From Spirodela intermedia (lineage: Eukaryota; Streptophyta; Magnoliopsida; Alismatales; Araceae), in contig LR746274.1 in NCBI GenBank assembly GCA_902729315.2, positions 8,647,940-8,711,939 of the forward strand: a stretch of 64,000 nucleotides of DNA. The letters run 5' to 3'. The notes beneath the pieces are model-generated. The model did not search any database. It had not been told where the DNA came from and worked only from the letters and a program-made list of their open reading frames with translations. This document shows, piece by piece, positions 39,801 through 50,800 of the stretch. The first letter of the stretch is position 1, and each line of letters opens with the position of its first letter. A program made the position numbers and the translations under genes.

Positions 39801-42800
39801 ATTTTCTGTTGACGCAGAGGGCACCACAGGAGATGATATTCAAAATGGTGGTCTGGACTTGCTTTCTGACTTTGTTGAATACATCAAGGTGGTTTTCATT
39901 CTCTTTCGCTGTTTTAACCGTGGAATCGTTTTTCATTCTCTTGTTCATTAATGTGCATTGAAAAAATCATCTCTTTGGATGCTTTATATATATATTTACT
40001 TAATGAAAAATACTGCAAGCTTTTTCTCATAGACTTCGTTTCTAGGTGAACATTGGCATTTGTCATTTTCTACTGTGACATTGAACTAATATTTTATCCT
40101 ATATCACTTGACAGACCAAGATCCAATTAACTTTTATTTATTGAAATGCTATAACCTCAGAATTGGCTTTTAATATATTGATGAAACTTCCCTTTTTGCC
40201 CGTCAATAGCCTCCTTGCTTCATTCATCAGATGTTTAAGAGAATTAAAATTGCATGGATGTCCATGTGTTGAAAGCTTTCAAGAGAGGAGCTGATATTCA
40301 TATTGGCATGATGCCCTGAATAAAGGTTATTTTTCTTTCTTTGTAACTAACGAGGGAGATGGTAAAAGAAATATCAGAGAATGTCAACTCTCTTGTTTGA
40401 AAGATTGTTGCTTTTATCAACCCATGGTTTATCTATTAATGCCGATGAAGGATCTGTTAGGACTTTGTTCCTCTATTAAAGAGAGCCAATTAACTTCTTT
40501 TGTGCAATTGATTGTTGCAGATGGTGTTGCATCATATCTAATAAATGTTGGTTTACAGCTGATAGATATTTATTGGTGATCATCGACCTATGCATTATCA
40601 ACTATCATTGCTCCTAGTTTTGTATTGATCTTGTCAATTTTATCATCATCAAGCTATGGATTACCTTGGCATGGTTTCTTGGTTGTCCATCTTAATTAAT
40701 TATAGGCTTTCTTCAATTACAAGTTTCTCCTCGAAATAGGTGCTTGAAAGACTAGTCAGTCAACTTTAGTGGAAACATACGAAGTTTGCTACCTTAGTAC
40801 CTTATGCAATTATTCATACAGTTAATATTTTTTCCAAAATATTAGCAGATCCTGGCAAAATTTTGAAAGGTGAGACTTTATTATTCTTTCAGATTACTGT
40901 TTGTCAACCAGCGCCCATATTTGTACACTTGCCTCCCGAGCAGAACAATCAGGATCGTTATCATGGTTTCTCGTTTTGGATTTCTTCATTTACCAACAGT
41001 TGCCTTACTCATGCCTTTTCCTCAATCATCTTAGGCCAAGTCAACTTCCTAAACCAAGTCATCTTGAACGTTTGCTTTAAAACTAAAATTGCTTTAAAAT
41101 CAGTCATCCCTTGAATGACAGAAATACGCACAATTCATCATTTTTTGCTCAGGATTAACCCAACCTCCTTATTCAGATCAACTAAAATGAAGTTTACTTC
41201 TCACTCTTGAGTTGCCTGTAACATGGGCCATCTTGGGGCATGCTGTTACTTACGAATGAAATCTGGCTTACTGTAAATTGTGGCTGGTATAATACTGGAG
41301 GTTACAACTAGCTTAGGTTGGGTAAAAGCCATATGGATAGATCGGCATGGCACCATGATGTATACATGATGTACATGAAGTTCACTGTACTAACCCAGCT
41401 ATATTTAGATGTGTTTAATGAGGGTCTGTGCCAGAAAGGGAGTTGGGCAAATGACTATTTAGATAAGTTATGCTGAGATTTGGTGATTGTCTTGATGTTG
41501 GATGAATAGTGTTGACTCCTCTCGTACGCCTGAAATCAAAAATCGATCTCCTCCAAACTCCAGGTGCAGCAGCAACAGAGAGAGGAGGAGAAAAGGGGGA
41601 AACAGGCCGAATCCCTAAAATTCTATTTCTTGTTCTCAATTTAGGTTTTCCACGAGATTGGGTTTTACATGAGTCCGTTAGTAACAATGTGAACAGGGTT
41701 GGACTGGACTTGTGTAGTTCATTACAACTAAAATAGAAAAAAAGAAAAGAACTCCCTATTATGTAACTTCCCTATAATGGTGTATAATTGCAAGAATTCC
41801 TTACCAATTATGGCGTATCATTTTTATGGATTCTTTCCTTGTATCAATCAGTTTATATTTTTCGGATAATATGGTCTTCTCGTCAATATGAGATGGTTGT
41901 GGCTAAACAGATCTAACTTGCAGGTTCTAGTTTTAAGGATGTACTCTAGGTTTTAATAATAGCATGAATTTGTCTCATAAAATCATTACTTTGGCATCAT
42001 CTCTCATGTGCATCAGTCCACAAGGAGTCAGATGGAAGATGGTGTAGTCTACTCAAGTGGAAAGATGGGTGCTAACCTTTACTTCTTCTTCTTCTTCTTT
42101 CCTGTAGAAACAAAAATGCATTCCTCTGGAAGATCTTGCAGCAGAATTCAAGCTACGCACCCAGGTATTTATGGCAATATATATATTCGTTGAACGCTAG
42201 CATTGGAGTTGTGCCTCTTCACTTTGCATGCACCCTAAGGGCCGGAAGAGTAGCAGCATTAATAGTTTCTGAAATTCACAGATCATTACGTATGGAGATA
42301 GAGAAAGAACCCTCCTCACTGGAGTCAATCATTTGTTATATATAATATGGTTCGTGCTTTCTCATTTGTTTCATGAACTATGTGTATCTTCCATAGTTTG
42401 AAGGTACTATATGAAATAGTTCATATACCAATGTCAATGATGAGTCATTCGATAGTGTTGCAAGATAGGAATCACCTTCAAAGGTATGTTTATGTGAGTT
42501 GATCATGGACATTATTAACATAATTGGACATCACATCCATTCAATGAAAAGATATACTCCCATATCATAAATACTTAAGAACCATGGCTACATAGCACCC
42601 TCATGGCATGATGTCCTGTTATGAGGACTAATGCAGTGCCTATATGGAAAGTTACCTCACCTAAGTTGTGCAAAATATTTTAAACGATGATGCTGATATT
42701 TTCATATGATTTGCACCTTAATAGTTGCATGGTTCATCTGCAGGAGTGCATCAATCGAATAACTTCTCTGGAAAGCATGGGTACGTCCTCTGACCTTACC

Positions 42801-43138
42801 TGAGTTGACCTTACCTTAATTGGTCATTCCAATCTGATCTGTCTGGGTTCCTAGCCTTGGGTCGTCATTTTTCATAGCCGTCCGGATATTTTATTGATGA
42901 CTGGGTCTGTGGGACCATGTTATGTTTAGGTAGACTTTCAGGTGTGATGGACGATCGAGGCAAATACATCTACATATCTCCGGAGGAGATGAAGGCGGTT
43001 TCTGACTACATCAAATCCATGGGGCGAGTCAGCATCTCGCACCTGGCTAGCAAGTCGAACCAGTTCATCGATTTGGACACAAAACCCCAGCTGGTCCAAG
43101 AAGAGGTCTCAACTGCGGATGGCATTCCCGTTGTCTGA
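36821..43138 (+). CDS. DDRGK1: DDRGK domain-containing protein 1 (UFBP1), UFMylation adaptor at the ER
   Basis: Eight exons: 36821-36946, 37877-37985, 39340-39452, 39539-39640, 39727-39888, 42108-42164, 42744-42780, 42930-43138, giving 304 aa, the usual family length. The N-terminal residues [20 protein letters not shown] form the ER membrane anchor. An Arg-rich and Ser-rich linker follows, then a long charged coiled coil ([20 protein letters not shown], then EERE and [14 protein letters not shown]). The C-terminal winged-helix part contains the name-giving [11 protein letters not shown]. With UFL1 and C53 the protein recruits the UFM1 system to ER-bound ribosomes and ER-phagy. It is the only intact copy here. 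Pieces of it recur at 53.3-60.4 kb. NLR1 begins 565 bases after its stop. Confidence 0.95.
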
Positions 43139-43344
43139 GTTTGCTGCCCTATCTACCTCTTCTTCATGTTCTAACCCAACCCAGTGAAATTTAGAGAATA
43201 GAGAATACATGATCAATACGTGTGAGACAAGTTTTTTCATCATCTCCTTCAATATTCACTACGCAGCATTGCTTTCCAATTAAAGAATTTCTCTACTTTT
43301 CTGATGCAATGGGGCCCTTCTAAATGGGGTAGTGCTAGTGGTGA

Positions 43345-43529
43345 ACGGTGAATTCGGTCCCACTTGCCACGTGTGCGGCCTGCGTTGTGTTGTCCAGCTT
43401 GGGGTATCGTCGTAAGCGTTGACGGTGGTGGCGGCTACCACTCAGATGAAGGCCGACAATTGGGGAATTTCTTGGCAGCCGGAGGATGAGTGGCAGAGGC
43501 TTCTCCCCGCGTTGTCTCTACGTCAGCGT

Positions 43530-43569
<40 letters not shown>

Positions 43570-43702
43570 GAACTGGAGAGTCTCAACTGGGTTATTCTCG
43601 TCCATAGGCATACACCAGAGGCATCCATTTCCCTCTTACGCTCTTTCTCACCCTATCTTTCTCTCCTCTAAACCGCAGGAGCCAGCGCCCCGTTCTTCAG
43701 GC
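43345..43702 (+). promoter_or_regulatory. NLR1 upstream region, duplicated before the second NLR copy
   Basis: The sequence from CACTTGCCACGTGTGCGGCC (G-box at 43368-43373) through GGAGGATGAGTGGCAGAGGC and the CT tract (43530-43566) to GGCATG is repeated with high identity at about 60750-61174, where the G-box is at 60772-60777. The strong conservation marks the boundary of the duplicated unit and suggests a common promoter and leader. Confidence 0.6.
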
Positions 43703-46700
43703 ATGACGATAGCCGGATGTCTCACGGGAATAGGCGGAGCTTTACTGGGATCTCTGTATGGCGTGGTGGGGAGGGTAGCCGACGATATCCTCTCATTCCT
43801 ACTGGGGAGGGGCGTGGAGTGGCTCAGGGATCTCGTCCCGTGCTTCAGAGAAGACCCCGTTCGGCCAGTCCTCGTCTCCACTGCAGATCTGGTCGGAGTG
43901 GAGCAAATCGATGGCTATATGAGGCAGATCAGGGATTTTCTTGACGACGATAATCTGGTAACCTTGGGGATTCACGGAATGGGTGGTGTTGGGAAGACCA
44001 CCTTACTTGAGAGGGTCAACAACAACTTTCATGATATTCGAGCCGCTCAAAGATTCGACTATGTTATATTTGTCACCGTGTCTCGTGCTCCCAACATCCT
44101 CGAGATCCAGGAGCAGATCCTAAGGCGGCTTGATATAAAGTCAACGTCTTCAACGAAATACGGTACGGACATCTTCCGATTTTTGTCAAATAAAAGGTTC
44201 TTACTATTGTTAGATGATGTATGGGAAGAGTTGAATTTGCATCATGTGGGAGTTCCTACTCCTTGTGCTGAGAACAAGTGCAAGATCATTTTGACGAGCC
44301 GATCTAAATCGGTGTGCTGTAAAATGGGCACTCCTAGAAAGTTATTGGAAGTGGAGACCTTGAGCGAATCGGAGGCATGGATCCTCTTCAACAAGAACGT
44401 GGGTGGTGATGTAGATCTCGATCAACGTGATCAGGAAATATGTAGGCACGCAAAGGCTGTAGCAAAGAAATGTGGTGGCCTCCCGCTTGCCCTAAAAATC
44501 GTTGGTCGTACTATGGCAACTGCTGTGTCTGCTGGAGAGTGGCGGGAAGCTGAAAGGAATCTCCATTTATTGGAAGACATGGAAGAAAAAGTCTTATCTT
44601 TGTTGAAGTTCAGCTTTGATAGACTACCAAATGATAACACGAAACAGTGCCTCCTTTATTGTTGCTTGTTCAAGGAAGATGAGAACATCTCTATACATAA
44701 ATTGATTCACTATTGGATTGCAGAGGGATTCCTTGATAGTCCACACTCTAAAAGCATGAGTGAAGCTGAAGATAGGGGAAATAGAATCATCACTACCCTC
44801 ATTTCAGCTAGCTTGTTACAGAAGGGAGATAAATATGACAATTTTCGACATTATTTGTTGGGTGTGGATGATTTAGACAAGTATGTGAAGGTACATGATG
44901 TGGTGCGAGAGATGTGTTTGTGGCTGACATCAAGTGAGTCTGACAAGTATGGAAAATTTCTTCTATATCCAGGAAGGAATATTGATATTATTTCAGATTT
45001 AAAAAGTTGGAATGATGTAAGAAGAGTATCATTGTGTGACTTAGTGACTTGTCAGGAATTTTTACACCAAAATGAGGCAGAAATATGTCCAAACTTGGTG
45101 ACACTATTATTAAATCATGTTCGCTTTGGAGAATTGTCAATTCCAATAAGTTTCTTACATAAGACAAAATCTCTTCGAGTCATGGCACTAAAATCTTGTA
45201 AGTTGGCAAATATTTTAGAGGACATAAGCTTCTTGCAAGAATTGAGATATTTAGATTTATTTGACACAAAACTTCAAAGCCTTCCAAATAACATCGGATC
45301 ACTTGTGCAATTACAATATCTTGATTTACACTTTACAGAATTACAAAATCTTCCAGATTCTATCAGTGGCCTTGTGAATTTGATAGAGTTAAATGTGTCA
45401 AATACAAAATTACAAAGCCTTCCAAATAGTATCGGATCACTTGTGCAATTACAACATCTTGATTTACACTATACAGAATTACGAAATCTTCCAGATTCTA
45501 TCGGTGGCCTTGTGAATTTGATAGAGTTAAATGTGTCAAATACAAAATTACAAAGCCTTCCAAATAGCATCAGATCACTTGTGCAGTTACACCGTCTGTA
45601 TTTGAAGAAGACAAATTTACAAAATCTTCCAGATTCTATCAGTGACCTTGTGAATTTGAAAGAGTTAAAAGTGTCACACACAAAATTACAAAGCCTTCCA
45701 AATAGCATCGGATCACTTGTGCAATTACAATATCTTGATTTACGATATACAGAATTAGAAAATCTTCCAGATTCTATCGGTGGCCTTATGAACTTAGAAA
45801 AGTTAAAAGTGTCAGAGACAAAATTACAAAGCCTTCCAAATAGCATTGGATCACTTGTGCAGTTACACCATCTTGATTTGCAATATACAAAATTACAAAA
45901 TCTCCCAGATTCTATCGGTGGCCTTGTGAATTTGAAATATTTATTTGTGTCAAATACAAAATTACAAAGCCTTCCAAATAGTATGAAATCACTTGTGCAG
46001 TTATACCGTCTTGATTTGCAATATACAGAATTACAAAATCTTCCAGATTCTATCGGTGGCCTTATGAACTTAGAAAAGTTAAAAGTGTCAGAGACAAAAT
46101 TACAAAGCCTTCCGAATGGCATCGGATCACTTGTGCAGTTACATCATCTTGATTTGCAATATACAAAATTACAAAATCTTCCAGATTCTATCGGTGGCCT
46201 TGTGAATTTGAAATATTTATATGTGTCAAATACAAAATTACAAAGCCTTCCGAATGGCATCGGATCACTTGTGCAGTTACATCATCTTGATTTGCAATAT
46301 ACAGAATTACAAAATCTCCCAGATTCTATTGGTGGCCTTGTGAATTTGAGTAAGTTAAATGTGTCAAATACAAAATTACAAAGCCTTCCAAATAGTATGA
46401 AATCACTTGTGCAGTTATACCGTCTTGATTTGGGATATACAGAATTACAAAATCTTCCAGATTTTATCGGTGGCCTTGTGAATTTGAAATATTTATTTGT
46501 GTCAAATACAAAATTACAAAGCCTTCCGAATGGCATCGGATCACTTGTGCAGTTACATCATCTTGATTTGCAATATACAGAATTACAAAATCTCCCAGAT
46601 TCTATCGGTGGCCTTGTGAATTTGAGTGAGTTAAATGTGTCAAATACAAAATTACAAAGCCTTCCAAATAGCATCGGATTACTTGTGCAGTTACACCATC

Positions 46701-47887
46701 TTGATTTGCGAAATATAGAATTACAAAATCTTCCAGATTCTATCGGTGGCCTTGTGAATTTGAAATATTTATTTGTGTCAAATACAAAATTACAAAGCCT
46801 TCCGAATGGCATCGAATCACTTGTGCAGTTACATCATCTTGATTTGCAATATACAGAATTACAAAATCTCCCAGATTCTATCGGTGGCCTTGTGAATTTG
46901 AGTGAGTTAAATGTGTCAAATACAAAATTACAAAGCCTTCTAAATAGCATCGGATTACTTGTGCAGTTACACCATCTTGATTTGCGAAATATAGAATTAC
47001 AAAATCTTCCAGATTCTATCGGTGGCCTTGTGAATTTGAAATATTTATATGTGTCAAATACAAAATTACAAAGCCTTCCGAATGGCATCGGATCACTTGT
47101 GCAGTTATATCATCTTGATTTGCAATATAGAGAATTACAAAATCTTCCAGATTCTATCGGTGGCCTTGTGAATTTGAAATATTTATATGTGTCAAATACA
47201 AAATTACAAAGCCTTCCGAATGGCATCGGATCACTTGTGCAGTTACATCATCTTGATTTGCAATATACAGAATTACAAAATCTCCCAGATTCTATCGATG
47301 GCCTTGTGAATTTGAGTGAGTTAAATGTGTCAAATACAAAATTACAAAGCCTTCCAAATAGTATGAAATCACTTGTGCAGTTATACCGTCTTGATTTGCA
47401 ATATACAGAATTACAAAATCTTCCAGATTCTATCGGTGGCCTTGTGAATTTGAGTGAGTTAAATGTGTCAAATACAAAATTACAAAGCCTTCCGAATGGC
47501 ATCGGATCACTTGTGCAGTTACATCATCTTGATTTGCAATATACAGAATTACAAAATCTCCCAGATTCTATCGGTGGCCTTGTGAATTTGATAGAGTTAA
47601 ATGTGTCAAATACAAAATTACAAAGCCTTCCGAATGGCATCGGATCACTTGTGCAGTTACATCATCTTGATTTGCAATATACAGAATTACAAAATCTCCC
47701 AGATTCTATCGGTGGCCTTGTGAATTTGATAGAGTTAAATGTGTCAAATACAAAATTACAAAGCCTTCCAAATAGCATCGGATTACTTGTGCAGTTACAC
47801 TATCTTGATTTGCGAAATACAGAATTACAAAATCTCCCAGATTCTATCGGTGGCCTTGTGAATTTGAAATATTTATTTGTGTCATAG
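43703..47887 (+). CDS. NLR1: NB-ARC protein with 38 tandem 23-residue LRRs
   Basis: An intronless frame of 1394 aa. The start was set at MTIAGCLTG because it sits in the same GTTCTTC..GGCATG context as two other NLR copies here. The frame is open further up to 43490, but only through CT repeat with no conserved ATG. Motifs: P-loop GMGGVGKTT (92-100), kinase-2 LLLLDDVW (167-174), RNBS-B KIILTSRS, GLPL as CGGLPLA (257-263), RNBS-D CLLYCCLF, and VHD (397-399) in place of MHD. Only about 60 residues precede the NB-ARC linker, so a full coiled-coil domain is missing. From residue 524 (base 45272) come 37 complete and one cut LRR, alternating LQSLPNSIGSLVQLxxLDL and LQNLPDSIGGLVNLxxLxV types. The TAG at 47885 ends the frame inside a repeat. 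It may be an active gene or a recently truncated one. Confidence 0.85.
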   Translation: MTIAGCLTGIGGALLGSLYGVVGRVADDILSFLLGRGVEWLRDLVPCFREDPVRPVLVSTADLVGVEQIDGYMRQIRDFLDDDNLVTLGIHGMGGVGKTTLLERVNNNFHDIRAAQRFDYVIFVTVSRAPNILEIQEQILRRLDIKSTSSTKYGTDIFRFLSNKRFLLLLDDVWEELNLHHVGVPTPCAENKCKIILTSRSKSVCCKMGTPRKLLEVETLSESEAWILFNKNVGGDVDLDQRDQEICRHAKAVAKKCGGLPLALKIVGRTMATAVSAGEWREAERNLHLLEDMEEKVLSLLKFSFDRLPNDNTKQCLLYCCLFKEDENISIHKLIHYWIAEGFLDSPHSKSMSEAEDRGNRIITTLISASLLQKGDKYDNFRHYLLGVDDLDKYVKVHDVVREMCLWLTSSESDKYGKFLLYPGRNIDIISDLKSWNDVRRVSLCDLVTCQEFLHQNEAEICPNLVTLLLNHVRFGELSIPISFLHKTKSLRVMALKSCKLANILEDISFLQELRYLDLFDTKLQSLPNNIGSLVQLQYLDLHFTELQNLPDSISGLVNLIELNVSNTKLQSLPNSIGSLVQLQHLDLHYTELRNLPDSIGGLVNLIELNVSNTKLQSLPNSIRSLVQLHRLYLKKTNLQNLPDSISDLVNLKELKVSHTKLQSLPNSIGSLVQLQYLDLRYTELENLPDSIGGLMNLEKLKVSETKLQSLPNSIGSLVQLHHLDLQYTKLQNLPDSIGGLVNLKYLFVSNTKLQSLPNSMKSLVQLYRLDLQYTELQNLPDSIGGLMNLEKLKVSETKLQSLPNGIGSLVQLHHLDLQYTKLQNLPDSIGGLVNLKYLYVSNTKLQSLPNGIGSLVQLHHLDLQYTELQNLPDSIGGLVNLSKLNVSNTKLQSLPNSMKSLVQLYRLDLGYTELQNLPDFIGGLVNLKYLFVSNTKLQSLPNGIGSLVQLHHLDLQYTELQNLPDSIGGLVNLSELNVSNTKLQSLPNSIGLLVQLHHLDLRNIELQNLPDSIGGLVNLKYLFVSNTKLQSLPNGIESLVQLHHLDLQYTELQNLPDSIGGLVNLSELNVSNTKLQSLLNSIGLLVQLHHLDLRNIELQNLPDSIGGLVNLKYLYVSNTKLQSLPNGIGSLVQLYHLDLQYRELQNLPDSIGGLVNLKYLYVSNTKLQSLPNGIGSLVQLHHLDLQYTELQNLPDSIDGLVNLSELNVSNTKLQSLPNSMKSLVQLYRLDLQYTELQNLPDSIGGLVNLSELNVSNTKLQSLPNGIGSLVQLHHLDLQYTELQNLPDSIGGLVNLIELNVSNTKLQSLPNGIGSLVQLHHLDLQYTELQNLPDSIGGLVNLIELNVSNTKLQSLPNSIGLLVQLHYLDLRNTELQNLPDSIGGLVNLKYLFVS

Positions 47888-50800
47888 ACAAAGTTATAAT
47901 GCCTTCCAAATAGCATGGGATCATTTTTGTAGTGAACACATCTTTATTTGGAGAATATAGAATTATAAAATCTTCCATATTGTATCGGTGGCCTTGTGAA
48001 TTTAATAATATTAAAAGTGTCAAATACAAAATTACAAAGCCTTCCAAATAGCATGGAATCACTTGTGTAGTTACAACATCTTGATTTACAAGATACAAAA
48101 TTACATAATCTTTTAGGTTCTATCGGTGACCTTGTGAATTTGAAATGTTTATATGTGTCATAGACAAAATTACAAAGCCTTCCAAATAGCATCGAATCAC
48201 TTGTGCAGTTAACACATCTTTATTTGGAGATTATAGAATTACAAAATCTTCCAGATTGTATTGGTGGCCTTGTGAATTTACTATTATTAGATGTGTCAAA
48301 TATAAAATTACAAAGCCTTCCAAATAACATCGGATCACTTGTGTAGTTATAACATCTTGATTTGCAATATATAAAATTACAAAATCTTTTACATTCTATT
48401 AGTGGTCTTGTGAATTTAAAAAAGTTCAAAATGTCACACACAAAATTACAAAGCCTTCCAAATAGCATCGAATCACTTGTGCAGTTAACACATCTTTATT
48501 TGGAGATTATAGAATTACAAAATCTTCCAGATTGTATTGGTGGCCTTGTGAATTTACTATTATTAGATGTGTCAAATATAAAATTACAAAGCCTTCCAAA
48601 TAGCATCGGATCACTTGTGTAGTTATAACATCTTGATTTGCAATATATAAAATTACAAAATCTTTTACATTCTATTAGTGGTCTTGTGAATTTAAAAAAG
48701 TTCAAAATGTCACACACAAAATTACAAAGCCTTCCAAATAGCATCGAATCACTTGTGCAGTTAACACATCTTTATTTGGAGATTATAGAATTACAAAATC
48801 TTCCAGATTGTATTGGTGGCCTTGTGAATTTACTATTATTAGATGTGTCAAATATAAAATTACAAAGCCTTCCAAATAGCATCGGATCACTTGTGTAGTT
48901 ATAACATCTTGATTTGCAATATATAAAATTACAAAATCTTTTACATTCTATTAGTGGTCTTGTGAATTTAAAAAAGTTCAAAATGTCACACACAAAATTA
49001 CAAAGCCTTCCAAATAGCATCGAATCACTTGTGTAGTTAACACATCTTTATTTGGAGATTATAGAATTACAAAATCTTCCAAATTGTATCGGTGGCCTTG
49101 TGAATTTATTATTATTAGATGTGTCAAATATAAAATTACAAAGCCTTTCAAATAGCATCGGATCACTTGTGCAGTTATAATATCTTGATTTGTAATATAC
49201 AAAATTACAAAATCTTCTAGATTCTATTAGTGGCCTTGTGAATTTAAAAAAGTTCAAAAATGTCACACACAAAATTATAAAGCCTTACAAATAGCATTGG
49301 ATCACTTGTAAAGTTACAACATCTTGATTTGTAATATACAAAATTATAAAATCTTTTAGATTCTATTAGTGGCCTTGTGAGTTTACTATTATTAGATGTG
49401 TTAGAGACAAGATTACAAAGCTTTCCAAATAGCATCTTGTCACTTGTAGAGTTACAACATCTTTATTTGCGAAATACAAAATTACAAAACTTTCTAGATT
49501 CTATCGGTGGCTTTGTGAATTTATTATTATTAGATGTGTCAGAGATAAAATTACAAAGCCTTCCAAATAGTATCGGATCACTTGTGCAGTTACAATATCT
49601 TGATTTATAAGATACAAAATTAAAAAATCTTTTAAATTATATCGGTGGCCTTGTGAATTTGAAATATTTGTGTCAAAGACAAAATCAGAAAGCCTTCCAA
49701 ATAACATCAGATCACTTGTGCAGTTACAACATCTTGATTTGTAGATATAGAATTACGAAATCTTTCAGATTCTATTAGTGGCCTTGTGAATTTAAAAAAG
49801 TTAAAAGTGTCACACACAAAATTACAAAGCCTTCTAAATAGCATTAGATCAATTATACAATTACAACATCTTGATTTACAAGATACATAATTACGAAATC
49901 TTTCAGACTACATTGGTGGCCTTGTGAATTTACTATCATTAAATGTGTCACACACAAAATTACAAAATCTTCTAAATAGCATTGGATCACTTGTATAGTT
50001 AGAAGATCTTTTTTTTAAAAACACAGAATTACAAAATCTTCCAGACTACATCGGTGGCCTTGTGACTTTAATAAAGTTAAAAGTGTCACACACAAAATTG
50101 TAAAATCCTCCAAATAACATCAGATCACTTGTGCAGTTAGAACATCTTGATTTTCAAGGTACAAAATTACAAAATCTTCCAGACTCCATTGGTGGCCTTG
50201 TGAATTTGACTGAGTTAATTGTGTCACACACAAAATTACAAAACCTTCCAAATAACATTGGATCACTTGTATATTTACAACATCTTGATATACAAGATAT
50301 ATAATTAGAAAATCTTCTAGACTCCATCAGTGGGCTTGTGAATTTGACAAAGTTTAATGTGTCACACACAAAACTACAAAGCCTTCCAATGAGCATCGAA
50401 TCACTTGAGCAGTTAGAATATCTTTATTTAGACAATACAAAATTACAAAACCTTTCAACGAGCATCAGATCACTTGAGAAGTTAGAACATCTAAAATTGT
50501 AGGGTACAAATTACAAAATCTTCCAAATTCAGTAAGTGGCCTTGTGAATTTGAGATGGTTAAATGTGTCACACATAAAATTACAAAACCTCTAAAATGAG
50601 CATTGGATCACTTGAGTAGTTAGGATATCTAAATTTGTAGGGTATAGAATTACAAAACCTTCCAACAAACATCAGATCACTTGAGTAGTTAGACTATCTA
50701 AATTTGTAGGGTACAAAATTACAAAATCTTCCAAATTCAATCAGTGGTCTTATGAATTTGATAAAGTTAGATATGCCAAAGACAAAATTACAAAACCTCC

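Noticed and set aside
43490..43702. N-terminal extension of NLR1 through a Leu-Ser run
   Set aside because: The extension has no ATG at its head (it opens with GTG), reads through the CT repeat, and differs from the start shared by the other NLR copies.
45469..47502. Long open frames on the minus strand of the LRR array (84-217 codons, repeating every 276 bases)
   Set aside because: They mirror the LRR codons. The repeat unit happens to lack stops in one antisense frame, so openness is copied with each unit and is not evidence of a gene.
48166..48993. Regular repeats looking like a CRISPR array
   Set aside because: The repeats are contiguous LRR codons without unique spacers, in plant nuclear DNA.
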